A stretch of 7,568 nucleotides of DNA from RGIG4079 sp045646905 (GTDB lineage Bacteria; Bacteroidota; Bacteroidia; Bacteroidales; Muribaculaceae), in assembly GCA_045646905.1 (NCBI GenBank), contig JAZRLP010000036.1:1-7568 (forward strand). The letters are read 5' to 3'. The notes below the pieces were generated by a model. That model had not been told where the DNA came from and did not search any database. It saw nothing but the letters and a program-made list of their open reading frames with translations. This document shows, in pieces, positions 5,861 through 7,568 of the stretch. Each line of letters begins with the position of its first letter. Within the stretch, counting starts at the first letter, position 1. A program made the translations under genes and the position numbers.

Positions 5861-7567
5861 ATGAAACATTTTCTTACTCTTATATTATCTATCCTCTTAC
5901 TCTCTGCTTGTGGGGAAAGTGGACGTATGCAATTTGAACAATTGCAACAAATTGACTCGATTGCCGAAGTAAATGCCGATAGTGCTGTTGCAATGATTAA
6001 AACGATCAATCGCGACACTCTTTCGGGTAATGACAACAAATATTATTACGATTTATTAAAAATTCGCACCAACGATAAAGCATATATTGCCCACACCTCC
6101 GACTCGGCAATACTATCGGTTATCAACTATTTTGAAAATCACGATTTCAATAATCTGCTCCCAGTAGCCTACTACTATGGTGGTCGTGTGTATTCCGACC
6201 TTGGCGATGCTCCCCAGGCTCTCGAATATTTCCATAAAGCCCTCGACTGCCCCAATATCAACTCCCACACAATGGCTGTTGCATATGCCCAAATTGCAGG
6301 AATTTACAATGAACAAAAAGTTTTTGATTTAGCTATTCCCGCTTATAAAAAAGCTATTGAACTAAACTCTAAAAATAATAACTACAATGGTATAATATAT
6401 AATACTCAAGGTTTAGGTAATATATATTCCAAAAAGGAAGAAGAAGATAGTGCATTAATTTTATATAACGAAGCTCTTAAACTAGCCGAGAAAATAAAAA
6501 ACACAAAACTTTCTAATTCCTTAAGACTCAGCATTGGTAAATTCCACATTAATAAGAATAACTATGTTGATGCTTATGATATTTTATCTTCTGTACAATC
6601 CAATCAACTTAGAGAGGATTCTATCGTAATAACAAACACATTTGCACACTTATATTATCGCCTTAACAATGTTGATTCAACAATCTATTATTGTAGCAAA
6701 TTAATTAAATCTCAATCACTCAACGCTCAATTAAATGGATATAATATTTTAGCTAATTTACATATACATAATAATCAGACTAAAGATGCATATGATGCTA
6801 TTGTTATGTCAACTCGATTATCTGACAGCATACGCAAGATAAACACTCCTTACGAAATACGCCGACTATCATCAATATATAATTATCAAATTCGTGAACG
6901 TGAAAACAATAAACTGAAACAAGAAGCTCAAGAATACGAAATCAAAATTATTTATTTGTGTAGTTCAATTTTTATTATTGTAGTGGTGGCATTAATTACA
7001 ACTTATGCCCTCCGAATGAGAAATAAGGCTCAAAAAGAGAAAATCAATCGCATTTTAGGAGAACATTATCAATCCCAAAACCTTATTTCAAATGCCGAAA
7101 AGCGAATCAGCACTCTTGAAGACCTTTTGGCTAACGAAACTAATAAATCACAAAGTTTAATTAATGAACTTGCGATACAAAAAGAATCGTTACAATTATT
7201 TACCCAACAAGCCAAACTTCGCGAAGATGCTACTAATGCCATCGAAACTTCTGACATCGCCAATCAATTTCGTAAAGCTCTTGATGGGAACACAAACCCC
7301 ACCAAAGAAGACTGGAAACAACTTGATGATTATATCAACCTACAATTCCCAGGATTTAAAAATGTGCTATACAAATTAGCAAAATTAAGCGAAATCGAAT
7401 ATCAAGTGTGCCTACTTTTAAAAGCCAAATTTACCCCAACCGAAATTACAAAATTGGTCAATTTAAGCAAGAGTGGATTGGGAAATGCTCGAAAAAGACT
7501 ATTCGTTAAAGCATTCAAAACCGACGGAACGGCCTCTGACTGGGATAAATTCATCATTTCTCTTTAA
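5861..7567 (+). CDS. Lipoprotein-signal TPR, transmembrane, coiled-coil, HTH protein (membrane-bound transcriptional regulator)
   Basis: This complete 568-residue protein probably senses something in the periplasm and acts on DNA in the cytoplasm. The ATG at 5861 is preferred over the in-frame TTG just before it (5858), because MKHFLTLILS leads straight into a lipoprotein signal with lipobox L-L-S-A-C17. Residues ~98-285 hold about five TPR helical pairs, for example AYAQIAGIYNEQKVFDLAI (141-159) and YNTQGLGNIYSKKEEEDSAL (180-199). Residues 341-361 are a charged helix and 362-384 a single transmembrane segment (YLCSSIFIIVVVALITTYAL). Residues ~385-450 form a coiled coil. The conserved C-terminal region (485-552) starts DWKQLDDYINLQFPGF and ends in an HTH (TPTEITKLVNLSKSGLGNARKRL). 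This layout is common in Bacteroidetes TPR regulators. It is separated from the amidase unit by a terminator and ~850 bases. Target genes are unknown. Confidence 0.85.
   Translation: MKHFLTLILSILLLSACGESGRMQFEQLQQIDSIAEVNADSAVAMIKTINRDTLSGNDNKYYYDLLKIRTNDKAYIAHTSDSAILSVINYFENHDFNNLLPVAYYYGGRVYSDLGDAPQALEYFHKALDCPNINSHTMAVAYAQIAGIYNEQKVFDLAIPAYKKAIELNSKNNNYNGIIYNTQGLGNIYSKKEEEDSALILYNEALKLAEKIKNTKLSNSLRLSIGKFHINKNNYVDAYDILSSVQSNQLREDSIVITNTFAHLYYRLNNVDSTIYYCSKLIKSQSLNAQLNGYNILANLHIHNNQTKDAYDAIVMSTRLSDSIRKINTPYEIRRLSSIYNYQIRERENNKLKQEAQEYEIKIIYLCSSIFIIVVVALITTYALRMRNKAQKEKINRILGEHYQSQNLISNAEKRISTLEDLLANETNKSQSLINELAIQKESLQLFTQQAKLREDATNAIETSDIANQFRKALDGNTNPTKEDWKQLDDYINLQFPGFKNVLYKLAKLSEIEYQVCLLLKAKFTPTEITKLVNLSKSGLGNARKRLFVKAFKTDGTASDWDKFIISL
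7382..7516 (+). other. C-terminal helix-turn-helix of the TPR regulator
   Basis: Residues 508-552 read as three helices: KLSEIEYQVCLLLKAKF, TPTEITKLVNL and SKSGLGNARKRLFVKAF. The 'ls-x-x-E-x-x-x-C-x-L' start and the 'S-K-S-G-L-x-N-A-R-K-R-L' recognition helix match the LuxR/sigma-region-4-like HTH found at the end of many Bacteroidales TPR-TM proteins. No receiver or kinase domain is present, so it would act as a one-component regulator. Confidence 0.7.
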
Positions 7568-7568
7568 C

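Noticed and set aside
5770..6039. Minus-strand 89-codon open frame over the regulator promoter and 5' end
   Set aside because: It lies opposite the well-supported lipoprotein start and the AT-rich promoter; composition (Lys/Ile/Cys-rich) is that of a shadow frame.

Overview
The window looks like a chromosomal segment of a gut-type member of Bacteroidales (Prevotella- or Muribaculaceae-like). The reasons are the protein families (a TolB-like PD40 propeller, a secreted multidomain amidase with SusE/F-like modules and a Bacteroidetes-type C-terminal sorting tail, and a lipoprotein-TPR-TM-HTH regulator), the lack of Shine-Dalgarno sequences before the main genes, a TAnnTTTG-type -7 promoter element, and AT-rich heptamer repeats of a kind common in this phylum. 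I cannot fix the genus from the sequence.

Layout: (1) 1-435 is the 3' end of a gene for a PD40/TolB-like beta-propeller protein that begins outside the window. (2) Eleven bases later, 447-4919 encodes a 1490-residue secreted protein. It has a signal peptide, a zinc-dependent N-acetylmuramoyl-L-alanine amidase domain, a carboxypeptidase-regulatory-like beta-sandwich, two copies of a ~410-residue beta-sandwich plus beta-propeller unit, two SusE/F-like modules and a short C-terminal sorting-like domain. The two genes are probably cotranscribed and end at a strong intrinsic terminator (5012-5046). (3) 4920-5860 is a ~940-base stretch with no convincing gene. It is dense in repeats: heptamers, an ~84-base direct repeat, a family of GACAGAATG-type motifs in both orientations, and a cluster of small hairpins that looks like an interspersed Bacteroidales element. 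(4) 5861-7567 encodes a complete 568-residue lipoprotein-signal, TPR, transmembrane, coiled-coil, HTH protein, most likely a membrane-spanning regulator with its own promoter.

How they may work together: the first two genes form an export module acting on cell-wall material, with propellers that probably mediate binding. The regulator has its own transcription unit beyond the terminator, and the sequence gives no evidence that it controls the amidase genes.

The most notable item is the amidase. Its internal duplication is unevenly diverged: by hand alignment the propellers are about 81% identical, while the preceding beta-sandwiches are only about half identical. I saw no CRISPR array, tRNA, rRNA or intact transposase, and no clearly new system. 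The amidase architecture and the intergenic repeat cluster are the best candidates for follow-up.
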